64,000 nucleotides of DNA from Pseudoxanthomonas sp. GM95. GTDB lineage: Bacteria > Pseudomonadota > Gammaproteobacteria > Xanthomonadales > Xanthomonadaceae. Positions 17,033 to 25,026 of this stretch are shown one piece after another. The position numbers and the translations under genes are program-made. Location of the stretch: NCBI RefSeq assembly GCF_900109775.1, contig NZ_FOAX01000002.1:1302001-1366000 (forward strand), read 5' to 3'. The number at the start of each line of letters is the position of its first letter. Within the stretch, counting starts at the first letter, position 1. Under the pieces are notes generated by a model. It saw nothing but the letters and a program-made list of their open reading frames with translations. It was not told the DNA's origin and searched no databases.

Positions 17033-18226
17033 TTGAGCAGCCACGACGACGACCGCCGCCACGATGACGCGCGCGCTTCCGAACCCCAGGACGGGCAGGG
17101 CGAAGACAAGAAGCCCTCGCCGCTGAAGAACCCGCGGGTGAAGTGGACCCTGATTATTCTCGGCCTGCTGGCCGTGGTGCTGTTCATCGTCTGGCTGGTG
17201 CACCACCTGCTGGTCGGCCGCTATCTGCAGGAAACCAACGACGCCTACCTGCAGGCCGATTCGGTCGCCGTGGCGCCGCGAGTCAATGGCTATGTGACCC
17301 AGGTGTTCGTGCAGGATCACGCCTGGGTGAAGGCGGGCCAGCCGCTGCTGCAGATCGACGACCGCACCTATCGCGCGCAGCTGGAACAGGCGCAGGCCGC
17401 GGTGGCCGTGCGCCAGGCCGACATCGTGGCCGCGCAGGCGGGCGTGGACGGCTATCGCGCGCAGCTGGCGCAGTCGCGCACGCAGGTGACCTCGGCCGCG
17501 GCGCAGCTGAAGTTCGCCAACGCCGAAGTCGCGCGCTTCGCACCGCTGGCCGCGTCGGGTGCCGATACGCACGAGCACCAGGAACAGCTGCACCAGCAAC
17601 GCGACCAGGCCAAGGCGCAGTACGACGCCGCGCGCGCGCAGGTTACCGGGGCCGACAGCCAGATCGCCGCGGGCGAGGCACAGCTGGAGCAGGCGCAGGC
17701 GGGCCTCAAGCAGGCCCAGGCCAACGTCGACCAGGCTCAGGTCGCGATGGAAGATACGCACCTGAAGGCGGCAATCGCCGGCCGCCTGGGCGACAAGACC
17801 GTGCAGGTGGGCCAGTTCCTCAGCGCCGGCGCGCGCACGATGACCATCGTGCCGGTCGATGCGCTGTACCTGACCGCCAATTTCAAGGAAACCCAGGTCG
17901 GCCTGATGCGCGAAGGTCAGCCGGTCGAGATCAAGGTCGATGCGCTGTCCGGCGTGACCCTGCGCGGCCATGTCGAAAGCCTGTCGCCCGGCACGGGCTC
18001 GCAGTTCGCGCTGCTGCCGCCGGAGAACGCCACCGGCAACTTCACCAAGGTCGTGCAGCGCGTGCCGGTGCGCATCCGCGTCGATGCCGGCGCCGAGGCG
18101 CGCAAGGTGCTGGTGCCCGGCATGTCGGTGACCGCGACGGTCGATACGCGTTCGGCCAAGGATGCCAAGGACAGGACCCAGGACGAAGCCGATCGCGCCG
18201 ACGCGCAGGACCGCGACAAGCCGTGA
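17033..18226 (+). CDS. emrA: EmrA-like membrane fusion protein of a drug efflux system
   Basis: 397 residues from a TTG at 17033; no in-frame ATG gives a complete membrane anchor. A charged, histidine-rich cytoplasmic N-terminus (residues 1-38) leads into a single membrane helix (WTLIILGLLAVVLFIVWLVH). The periplasmic part has a lipoyl-like half motif (DAYLQADSVAVAPRVNGYV), a long glutamine/alanine-rich alpha-helical hairpin, and the second lipoyl half ending in beta-barrel segments. This matches HlyD/EmrA adaptor proteins linking an inner-membrane pump to an outer-membrane channel. The stop overlaps the GTG start of emrB. The acid-rich tail after about residue 370 is unusual but harmless to the assignment. 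Confidence 0.92.
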   Translation: MSSHDDDRRHDDARASEPQDGQGEDKKPSPLKNPRVKWTLIILGLLAVVLFIVWLVHHLLVGRYLQETNDAYLQADSVAVAPRVNGYVTQVFVQDHAWVKAGQPLLQIDDRTYRAQLEQAQAAVAVRQADIVAAQAGVDGYRAQLAQSRTQVTSAAAQLKFANAEVARFAPLAASGADTHEHQEQLHQQRDQAKAQYDAARAQVTGADSQIAAGEAQLEQAQAGLKQAQANVDQAQVAMEDTHLKAAIAGRLGDKTVQVGQFLSAGARTMTIVPVDALYLTANFKETQVGLMREGQPVEIKVDALSGVTLRGHVESLSPGTGSQFALLPPENATGNFTKVVQRVPVRIRVDAGAEARKVLVPGMSVTATVDTRSAKDAKDRTQDEADRADAQDRDKP

Positions 18227-19803
18227 GCAGCACCAGCGCCAGCGCTGGCGACGCTGCACCGCAAGCCGTGCAGAAGGCCGACGCCGGCGCGTGGCTGGCC
18301 GTAGCCGCCGGCACGATCGGCTCGTTCATGGCGACGCTGGATATCTCCATCGTCAACGCCGCGCTGCCGACCATCCAGGGCGAGGTCGGCGCCAGCGGCA
18401 CCGAGGGCACGTGGATTTCCACCGCGTACCTGGTGAGCGAGATCATCATGATCCCGCTCACCGGCTGGTTCGTGCGCACGCTGGGCCTGCGCAACTTCCT
18501 GGTGATCTGCGCGGTGATGTTCACCGCGTTCTCGGTGATGTGCGGGCTGTCAACCTCGCTGCCGATGATGATCATCGGCCGCATCGGCCAGGGCTTTGCC
18601 GGTGGCGCGCTGATTCCCACCGCGCTGACCATCGTGGCCACGCGCTTGCCACCGGCGCAGCAGACGATGGGCACGGCGCTGTTCGGCATGACCGTGATCA
18701 TGGGGCCGGTGATCGGCCCGCTGCTGGGCGGCTGGCTGACCGAGAACGTGAGCTGGCACTACGCGTTCTTCTTGAATGTGCCGGTGTGCATCGGCCTGCT
18801 GGCGCTGCTGCTATTGGGCCTGCAACACGAAAAGGCGCATTGGGCGGGGCTGCTGGACGCCGACTGGCTCGGCATCTTCGGGCTCACCGCAGGCCTGGGC
18901 GGGCTGACCGTGGTGCTGGAGGAAGGCCAGCGCGAGCGCTGGTTCGAATCGGAATTCATCCTGTGGCTGTCGGGGCTGGCCGCGGTGGGTTTTGCCGCGC
19001 TGCTGCTGTCGCAGGTCTTCAGCCGCGAGCCGGTGATCCAGCTCAAGGTGCTGCTCAACCGCAGCTTCGGCGCGGTGTTCTTCATGATGCTCGCCGTGGG
19101 CATGATCCTGTTCGGCGTGATGTACATGATCCCGCAGTTCCTGGCGATGGTCTCCGGCTACAACACCGAGCAGTCCGGCTACGTGCTGCTGCTGCAGGGC
19201 CTGCCGACGGTACTGCTGATGCCGTTCATGCCCAAGCTGCTGGAAACGGTGGACGTGCGGATCCTGGTGATCGGCGGGCTGCTGTGCTTCGGCATCGCCT
19301 GCTTCATCAACATGGACCTGACCTCGACCAGCGTCGGCAGCTCCTTCGTCGCCGGACAGTTGCTGCAGGGCGTGGGCCTGGCGCTGGCGATGATGTCGCT
19401 CAACCAGGCCGCGATCAGCTCGGTGCCCAAGGAGCTGGCCGGCGATGCCTCGGGCCTGTTCAACGCCGCGCGCAACCTGGGCGGCTCGATCGGCCTGGCG
19501 CTGATCTCCACCTTCCAGGACCGGCGCCTGACCTATCACACGCAGGTGCTGGGCAGTTCGACCACGGCCAACTCGCCGATGGGCCAGGACTTCCTGCAGC
19601 AGATCACCGGCGCGCTGCACGGCAGCGGCGGCGATGCGGCGATGCAGGCCATCGGCGCACTGGCGCGCATCACCCAGGTGCAGGCACTGGTGATGACCTA
19701 CAACGACCTGTTCTGGATCTTCGGCGTGATCGTGGGCTGTTCGATCCCGCTGGCCTTCCTGCTCAAGCCTTTGCCGAAAGGGGCGCACCTTGCGATGCAC
19801 TGA
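18223..19803 (+). CDS. emrB: EmrB/QacA-type MFS drug exporter (DHA2 family, 14 TM)
   Basis: 526 residues from a GTG at 18223 that overlaps the emrA stop (GTGA). The open frame continues upstream through emrA as an artefact. The DHA2 motif FMATLDISIVNAALPTIQGE opens the first helix, and the antiporter motif C region GMTVIMGPVIGPLLGGWLTE follows. Length and hydrophobicity fit 14 membrane segments. It would export hydrophobic toxic compounds using the proton gradient, together with EmrA and the following outer-membrane factor. Confidence 0.93.
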   Translation: MSSTSASAGDAAPQAVQKADAGAWLAVAAGTIGSFMATLDISIVNAALPTIQGEVGASGTEGTWISTAYLVSEIIMIPLTGWFVRTLGLRNFLVICAVMFTAFSVMCGLSTSLPMMIIGRIGQGFAGGALIPTALTIVATRLPPAQQTMGTALFGMTVIMGPVIGPLLGGWLTENVSWHYAFFLNVPVCIGLLALLLLGLQHEKAHWAGLLDADWLGIFGLTAGLGGLTVVLEEGQRERWFESEFILWLSGLAAVGFAALLLSQVFSREPVIQLKVLLNRSFGAVFFMMLAVGMILFGVMYMIPQFLAMVSGYNTEQSGYVLLLQGLPTVLLMPFMPKLLETVDVRILVIGGLLCFGIACFINMDLTSTSVGSSFVAGQLLQGVGLALAMMSLNQAAISSVPKELAGDASGLFNAARNLGGSIGLALISTFQDRRLTYHTQVLGSSTTANSPMGQDFLQQITGALHGSGGDAAMQAIGALARITQVQALVMTYNDLFWIFGVIVGCSIPLAFLLKPLPKGAHLAMH

Positions 19804-19808
19804 TTCCA

Positions 19809-19971
19809 GGAGTCTGCCGGGTTTGACCGGTCGAGTCGAAAATCCGCCTGTGCGAGGCCAGGTTTTCGACGATTCGCCGGCGCGTAGCGGGGCTACGGGC
19901 CCAGAAGCGGCGGAAAGATGGACCGCATCAGGCGGATTTGCAGACCGGCCGGGTCAAGCCCGGCAGGCTCC
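19809..19971. repeat. 163-base inverted-repeat element at the start of the outer-membrane factor gene
   Basis: The left arm (19809-19850) and the right arm (19929-19971) are imperfect inverted copies about 42 bases long. Both carry the core AATCCGCCTG or its complement, and the outer part CTGCCGGG(T/C)TTGACC. The 78-base centre includes CGTAGCGGGGCTACG, itself palindromic. The structure looks like a REP or MITE-type unit. It lies between emrB and the signal sequence of the next gene and is open in that gene's frame. Confidence 0.7.
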
Positions 19972-21499
19972 CTGGCGCCGCGCGCTCCCTGCGCTGGCCG
20001 TGGCCAGCGTCCTGATCCTGTCCGGCTGCGTGCTGGGGCCGGACTACGTGCGCCCGGACGTCGCGCCCGAAGCGGTCAACGCACCGCAGCTGCGCCGCGC
20101 CGCGAACGCCGGCGTGGTCAACGCCGCGCCGCCCAGCCAGTGGTGGCGCGCGTTGAACGATCCGCAACTGGACTGGCTGATCGAGACCGCGCTGGCCAAC
20201 AGCCCCAACCTGCGTGCGGCCGATGCCAAGGTGCGCGCCGCGCGCGGCCTGTCCGCGCAGCGCCGTGCCGAACGCCTGCCGCAGGTCGGCGCGCTCGGCG
20301 CCTACGCGCGCGTGGAAGCGCCGGATTCGGTGAAGGATGGCCTTCGCGATGCGGGCGAGGGCATCGCCCAGGCCACCGACCCGGCCACCGGCACCGCCAT
20401 CCGCCAGGCGACGCAGGACGCGGACCTGGACACGAACATGTACGTGGCCGGGTTCGATGCGAGCTGGGAGCTGGATTTCTTCGGCCGCCGCCGTCGTGCG
20501 CTGGAAGGTGCGGCCGCGCAGGCCGAGTCCGCGCAGGCACAGCTGGCCGATGCGCAGGTGCGCCTGGCCGCCGAGATCGGCCAGGTCTATCTGAACTATC
20601 GCGGGCTGCAGCAGCGGATCGAACTCGGGCAACGCAACGTGGACAGTGCGCAGCAGTCGCTGGACTTAACCGCGCAGCGGCGCAGCCGCGGCGCGGCGTC
20701 TGATTTGCAGGTCGAGCGCATGCGCGGCCAGCTGCAGCAACAGCAGGCGATGCTGTTGCCGCTGCAAGCCCAGCGCGATGCCGCGCTGGACCAGCTGGCG
20801 CTGATGATCGGCCAGGCGCCGGGCGCGCTGGATGACCGGCTCGCACAAGCCAACGCCCTGCCGAGGCTGCCGGCGCAGATCCCGGTCGACGACCCGGCGG
20901 CGCTGATCCGCCGCCGCCCCGACGTGCGCCAGGCCGAGCGCGAACTGGCCGGGTCCAACGCGCAGATCGGCGAAGCGCTGTCCGCCTATTTCCCGCAGGT
21001 CACGCTGTACGGCAGCCTGGCCTCGGTGGCGACCTCGCCGGGCGACCTGGGCGCTGATTCGGCCGCGACGGTGGTGGCGCCGGTGCTGCGCTGGTCGATC
21101 CTGGATTTCGGCCGGATCAAGGCGCAGGTCGCCCAGGCGCGTGCCGGTACCGAAGGCCGGGCTGCGGCATACGAAAACACCGTGCTGACCGCGCTGCAGG
21201 ACGCCAATACCGCGCTGTCCAATTTCGGTTCGGCGCGCAAGCAGGTGCTGGTCGCGCAGCAGGCACAGACCTCGGCCGACCGCGCGGCCATGCTGATGCA
21301 GCAGCGACGCGACGCGGGGGCATCCTCGCTGATCGACCTGCTGGACGTGCAGCGCCAGCAGCTCAACGCCTCAGACAGCGCCGTGCAGGCGCAGGTGCAG
21401 CTGTTGGTGGATTACGTGGCCCTGCAGAAGAGCCTGGGCCTGGGCTGGCAGGACGCGCCGGTACCGGGCGCGGCGCAGCAGGACAGCGCGGCCCGCTAA
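19850..21499 (+). CDS. outer-membrane efflux lipoprotein (NodT/OprM-like), uncertain start
   Basis: About 500 residues are convincing, from RRALPALAVASVLILSGC onward, a lipoprotein signal with a clear lipobox. The C-terminal part shows the OEP duplicated helical repeats and a second half with VDDPAALIRRRPDVRQAERE, typical of NodT family channels. It completes an EmrA-EmrB-outer membrane tripartite pump. No ATG lies near the signal sequence. The GTG at 19850, used here, and a TTG at 19790 overlapping emrB would both give long N-terminal extensions encoded by an inverted repeat. The real start may be a GTG or TTG/CTG not resolvable by eye, or translation may be impaired. Confidence 0.82.
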   Translation: MRGQVFDDSPARSGATGPEAAERWTASGGFADRPGQARQAPWRRALPALAVASVLILSGCVLGPDYVRPDVAPEAVNAPQLRRAANAGVVNAAPPSQWWRALNDPQLDWLIETALANSPNLRAADAKVRAARGLSAQRRAERLPQVGALGAYARVEAPDSVKDGLRDAGEGIAQATDPATGTAIRQATQDADLDTNMYVAGFDASWELDFFGRRRRALEGAAAQAESAQAQLADAQVRLAAEIGQVYLNYRGLQQRIELGQRNVDSAQQSLDLTAQRRSRGAASDLQVERMRGQLQQQQAMLLPLQAQRDAALDQLALMIGQAPGALDDRLAQANALPRLPAQIPVDDPAALIRRRPDVRQAERELAGSNAQIGEALSAYFPQVTLYGSLASVATSPGDLGADSAATVVAPVLRWSILDFGRIKAQVAQARAGTEGRAAAYENTVLTALQDANTALSNFGSARKQVLVAQQAQTSADRAAMLMQQRRDAGASSLIDLLDVQRQQLNASDSAVQAQVQLLVDYVALQKSLGLGWQDAPVPGAAQQDSAAR

Positions 21500-21518
21500 A
21501 GGCCACGAGGAACTGCTG

Positions 21519-21590
21519 TTGTGGGAGCTGCTTCAGCAGCGATGAGGCACTCCTGAGAAAGCCCCATCGCTGCTGAAGCAGCTCTCACAA
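21519..21590. repeat. REP-like inverted repeat after the efflux operon
   Basis: Two 26-base arms (21519-21544 and 21565-21590) are inverted copies with one mismatch, around a 20-base spacer. The arm core GGGAGCTGCTTCAGCAGCGA is itself palindromic, as in the REP/BIME-like elements common in Pseudomonas and Xanthomonadaceae. It may stabilise the 3' end of the efflux mRNA or stop transcription, although no T-run follows. Confidence 0.8.
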
Positions 21591-21645
21591 GTGTGGCGCT
21601 TGCACGAGAACAGCCCGCCCACGGCTGGGTAACAGGCCGGAGCGG

Positions 21646-21688
21646 ATCATGTGCGCCTGTTTCCGAGATTTGCGGAGCCGCACATGAT
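21646..21688 (+). promoter_or_regulatory. hairpin covering the ribosome site and start codon of the aldehyde dehydrogenase gene
   Basis: Perfect 10-base arms ATCATGTGCG (21646-21655) and CGCACATGAT (21679-21688) enclose a smaller TCCG/CGGA stem (21662-21665 with 21672-21675). In RNA form the structure would hide both the GGAG at 21674-21677 and the ATG at 21684. At the DNA level the same arms could be an operator with half-sites 33 bases apart. Confidence 0.5.
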
Positions 21689-23045
21689 GACCGAAGTCCC
21701 CAATCCCGCGACCGGCCAGGTCGAGCATCGACAGGCGTTGATGGGCGCCAACGCGGTGGAGGCCGCGCTGCATGCCGCGCAGGCGGCCTTCCCCGAATGG
21801 GCGCAGCGCTCGCTCGACGCACGCGGCGCGGTGTTGCGCAATGTCGGGGCCGCGCTACGTGCGCGTCGCGACGCCATCCAGCAGGTCATGACCGCCGAGA
21901 TGGGCAAGCTGAAGAAGGAGGCGCTGGCCGAGATCGACAAGTGCGCCGACGCCTGCGATTTCTATGCGGAAAATGCGTCCAAGTACCTGCAGCACGAGCC
22001 GATCAAGACCGAGGCGCAGTCCAGCTATGTGCGCTACGAGCCGATCGGCTGCGTGTTCGCGGTGATGCCGTGGAATTTCCCGATCTGGCAGGTGTTCCGT
22101 TTCCTGGCGCCAACCCTGATGGTGGGCAACACGGTGCTGCTGAAGCATGCGAGCAACGTGCCGCGCTGCGCCGATGCCATTGCCGATGCGCTGCGCGAAG
22201 GCGGCGTGCCGGAAGGCGTGTTCGGCGTGCTGCATATCGACAATGACCAGGCCGCCGAAGTGATCAAGGACCCGCGCGTGGCCGCGATCACGCTGACTGG
22301 CTCCGAGCGCGCAGGCAAGTCGATCGCCGCCACCGCCGGTAGCGTGCTCAAGAAGTGCGTGATGGAACTGGGCGGCAGCGATGCCTTCGTGGTGCTGGAC
22401 GATGCCGATCTGGACAAGACCGTCGCGGCCGCGGTGAAAGGCCGGTTCGACAACGCAGGCCAGACCTGCATCGCGGCCAAGCGCTTCATCGTGGTCGATG
22501 CGATTGCAGACGCCTTCGTGCAGCGCTTCGTCGAAGCCGCCGGCAAGCTCAAGACCGGCGATCCCAACGACGCGGCCACCACCCTGGCACCGATGGCGCG
22601 CCAAGACCTGCGCGACGAACTGCATCACCAGGTCGCCAGCAGCGTGGCCAATGGCGCCACGGTGTTGCTGGGCGGCAAGCCGGGCGAAGGGCATGCGGAA
22701 TACCCGGCGACCATCCTGGACGGCGTGCAGCCCGGCATGCCGGCTTACGAGGAAGAACTGTTCGGGCCTGTCGCCAGCATCCTGCGGGTCCGGGACGAGA
22801 CCGATGCGGTCCGTGTGGCCAACGACACCAGCTTCGGCCTTGGCGGCAGCGTGTGGACGGCCGATGCGCAGCGTGGCGAGCGCGTGGCCCAGCAGCTGCA
22901 GTGCGGCGCGGCCTTCGTCAATGCGATCGTCAAGAGCGATGTGCGGTTGCCGTTCGGCGGCAGCAAGCGCTCGGGCTATGGCCGCGAACTGGCCAATCAC
23001 GGCATGCACGAGTTCACCAATATCAAGACGATCTACGTGGCCTGA
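21684..23045 (+). CDS. NAD(P)-dependent succinate-semialdehyde dehydrogenase-like aldehyde dehydrogenase
   Basis: 453 residues from the ATG at 21684 (a second ATG follows directly). It is an aldehyde dehydrogenase close in length and N-terminal pattern to the YneI/Sad group. Catalytic Cys262 is in NAGQTCIAAKRF and the general base Glu228 in VMELGGSDAF; NAD contacts are in VMPWNFPIWQVFRFLAPTLM and TGSERAGKS. It would oxidise succinate semialdehyde, or gamma-glutamyl-aminobutyraldehyde (the PuuC step), which is otherwise missing from the putrescine genes 4-15 kb upstream. It may be translationally controlled by the start-site hairpin. The substrate is an inference. Confidence 0.86.
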   Translation: MMTEVPNPATGQVEHRQALMGANAVEAALHAAQAAFPEWAQRSLDARGAVLRNVGAALRARRDAIQQVMTAEMGKLKKEALAEIDKCADACDFYAENASKYLQHEPIKTEAQSSYVRYEPIGCVFAVMPWNFPIWQVFRFLAPTLMVGNTVLLKHASNVPRCADAIADALREGGVPEGVFGVLHIDNDQAAEVIKDPRVAAITLTGSERAGKSIAATAGSVLKKCVMELGGSDAFVVLDDADLDKTVAAAVKGRFDNAGQTCIAAKRFIVVDAIADAFVQRFVEAAGKLKTGDPNDAATTLAPMARQDLRDELHHQVASSVANGATVLLGGKPGEGHAEYPATILDGVQPGMPAYEEELFGPVASILRVRDETDAVRVANDTSFGLGGSVWTADAQRGERVAQQLQCGAAFVNAIVKSDVRLPFGGSKRSGYGRELANHGMHEFTNIKTIYVA

Positions 23046-23057
23046 TCGCAGCACGCT

Positions 23058-23083
23058 GTTGGCACATGCGACCATGTGCCAAC
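23058..23083. promoter_or_regulatory. perfect 11-base hairpin between the dehydrogenase and monooxygenase genes
   Basis: GTTGGCACATG (23058-23068) pairs perfectly with CATGTGCCAAC (23073-23083) around CGAC. No T-run follows, so it is a poor terminator. It lies 21 bases before the monooxygenase ATG. The core CACATG also occurs in the hairpin at the previous gene's start, so one regulator may use both. Confidence 0.5.
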
Positions 23084-23104
23084 AGGACTGAAGGACATCA
23101 CGAC

Positions 23105-24382
23105 ATGCCAGGGACACGGCACAGCATCGCCATCGTCGGTTACGGCACCGCAGGCCAGACGGCCGCGGCGCTGCTGGCGGCCGATGGCCATCAGGTTGAA
23201 GTATTCGAACAGGCGCCGGAACTGGGGCCGGTCGGTGCGGGCTTCCTGCTGCAGCCCACCGGTTTGCAGGTGCTGTGGGAGATGGGCCTGCTGCCCCAGG
23301 CGCTGATGCATGGGCGCCGGATCGAGCGCCTGTATGGCGAAACGCCCGCCGGCCGCGCGGTGATGGACATGCGTTATCTCGATCTGGACCCGCAGCTGTT
23401 CGGGCTGGGCATGCAGCGTGGCGCGTTGTTCTCGCTGCTGGCGCAGGCCTGGAGCGGCTTCGGCGGCGTACGCTGCGGCACGCGCATCACGGAAGTGAGC
23501 GACGACACCCGGCGCGTGCGCGATGCATCTGGCACCTGGCATGGGCCGTTCGACCTGGTGATCGCCGCCGACGGCGCGGGCTCGGCGCTGCGCCGGCATA
23601 CGCAGGGCGTGCGTTCGGATGCGGCCTATCCGTGGGGCGCGCTGTGGTGTCTGGTGCCGCAGGAGGATTGGGCCTGGCCGCACGAGCTGCGCCAGCGCTA
23701 CATCGCCGCGCGCAAGATGATCGGCATGTTGCCGGTCGGCACGCGTCCGGGCGATGACACGCCGCGGCTGAGTTTCTTCTGGAGCCTGCCGGCCGATGGG
23801 TTCGCGGCCTGGGAGCAGGGCGGCATGCCCGCGTGGCGCGAAGAGGTCGCGGCGATGTGGCCGCAGGCCGATGCGCGCCTGCATCAGCTGACCGGCTGCA
23901 CGCAGTTGGCGCGCGCCGGGTATCGCGATGCAGTGCTGCACACCTGGCATCGCGACCGCCTGCTGCTGATGGGCGATGCGGCCCATGCGATGAGCCCGCA
24001 GCTGGGGCAGGGCGTCAACATGGCGCTGATGGACGCGGCGGCCCTGCGCGACGCGTTGCGTGCCGAAGCCGCGCTGCCCGCGGCGCTGGCGCGCTACCAG
24101 CAGCAGCGCCAGGCGCATGTGGCGATCTACCAGTTCTGGAGCCGCTGGTTGACGCCGCTGTTCCAGTCCAACCGCGATCGCGTGGCCGCGCTGCGCGACG
24201 CCGCCTTCCTGCCGCTGGGGCGCATGCCCGGTGGGCGCGGCCATATGTTGCGCGTGCTCAGTGGCACCCAGCGCGGGTTGTTCGGCCGCTTGGCGTTGGC
24301 GCCGGGTTTTCTCGAAGCGCTGGCGAACGTGTCGGTGCTGCCGGCGCCAGTGCCAGCGCTGGCAGCGGCCGAGATGCCCTAA
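23105..24382 (+). CDS. FAD-dependent aromatic-ring-type monooxygenase (UbiH/PHBH family)
   Basis: 425 residues from the ATG at 23105 behind an AAGGAC ribosome site; the longer open frame upstream is a shadow of the dehydrogenase gene. Three FAD/NADPH fingerprints are visible: the Rossmann motif IVGYGTAGQTAAALLA at the N-terminus, the DG motif DLVIAADGAGSALRR, and the GD motif RLLLMGDAAHAMSPQLGQG. Enzymes of this family hydroxylate small ring compounds with O2 and NAD(P)H. The substrate is unknown, and the neighbours (a dehydrogenase and, convergently, DNA repair genes) do not point to one. Its stop overlaps the pdeM stop on the other strand by 3 bases. Confidence 0.86.
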   Translation: MPGTRHSIAIVGYGTAGQTAAALLAADGHQVEVFEQAPELGPVGAGFLLQPTGLQVLWEMGLLPQALMHGRRIERLYGETPAGRAVMDMRYLDLDPQLFGLGMQRGALFSLLAQAWSGFGGVRCGTRITEVSDDTRRVRDASGTWHGPFDLVIAADGAGSALRRHTQGVRSDAAYPWGALWCLVPQEDWAWPHELRQRYIAARKMIGMLPVGTRPGDDTPRLSFFWSLPADGFAAWEQGGMPAWREEVAAMWPQADARLHQLTGCTQLARAGYRDAVLHTWHRDRLLLMGDAAHAMSPQLGQGVNMALMDAAALRDALRAEAALPAALARYQQQRQAHVAIYQFWSRWLTPLFQSNRDRVAALRDAAFLPLGRMPGGRGHMLRVLSGTQRGLFGRLALAPGFLEALANVSVLPAPVPALAAAEMP

Positions 24383-25026
24383 GCCGCAGGCAGCGCGATG
24401 GCCTCGCCTTCGACGCAGACGATCAGTTGTTCGCCCGTCGCAAGGTCCGGCTCCACGCCGGCGGTGAACTGCGAGAACGCCGGCAGCACCGTTAGCCGCT
24501 CGCGCAGCAGGAAGGCCGGCCAGCGTTGCGTCGTGCCCGGCGTCTTGAACACCGGATGCAGATGGCCGCACAGCACGTGCAGTTCCTCGTGCGGATGTGG
24601 ATCGTGGCGTAGCTGGAACGGACCATCGTCGACGCTGTCGGGCAGCAGTTCGAAGCCCAGGTCGGTGGCGGCGGCCAGCGCACGATCGTGATTGCCCGCC
24701 AGTGCAGCCACGCGCACGCGATGGTGCTGGCGGCGCCATTCGTCCACGCGGCGGCGCCAGCTGGCCTGCGGCGCGGGGCCGTGCAGCACATCGCCCAGGA
24801 TCCACAGCTCCTGCGCATCTGTGTGCGCCAGCAATGCGGCCAGGCGGGCCAGATCGTGCGAGGTGCCGCCGCTGGGCAGGGAGATGCCGGCACGACGGAA
24901 CACATCGCCCTTGCCCAGGTGCAGATCGGCGATCAGCAGCCGCCGGCGCGCCGGCCAGTACAGGGCGCGGTCGCCCAGGGCGCGCATCGGTTCACCGGCA
25001 ATCTCCAGGTCCAGCTCAACGGCCAT
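24379..25026 (-). CDS. pdeM: ligase-associated DNA damage response endonuclease PdeM
   Basis: 215 residues of the calcineurin-like metallophosphoesterase fold. Metal-binding motifs run in the expected order: DLHLGKGD, GDVLHGP, LAGNHDRAL and CGHLHPVF. PdeM belongs to a conserved four-protein group with an ATP-dependent ligase, an Lhr-like helicase and an MBL exonuclease, thought to act in a DNA repair pathway. It is the last gene of a leftward operon and overlaps the helicase gene by 11 bases. The 3' end meets the convergent monooxygenase gene. Confidence 0.92.
   Translation of the reverse strand: MAVELDLEIAGEPMRALGDRALYWPARRRLLIADLHLGKGDVFRRAGISLPSGGTSHDLARLAALLAHTDAQELWILGDVLHGPAPQASWRRRVDEWRRQHHRVRVAALAGNHDRALAAATDLGFELLPDSVDDGPFQLRHDPHPHEELHVLCGHLHPVFKTPGTTQRWPAFLLRERLTVLPAFSQFTAGVEPDLATGEQLIVCVEGEAIALPAA

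Noticed and set aside
17143-19803. Possible EmrA-EmrB fusion protein of 886 residues
   Set aside because: The upstream part is out of frame with emrA. A GTG at 18223 overlapping the emrA stop explains normal separate genes.
22355-24382. 675-codon frame reading into the monooxygenase gene
   Set aside because: The first 250 codons lie in another frame of the aldehyde dehydrogenase; the FAD motif begins at the ATG at 23105.
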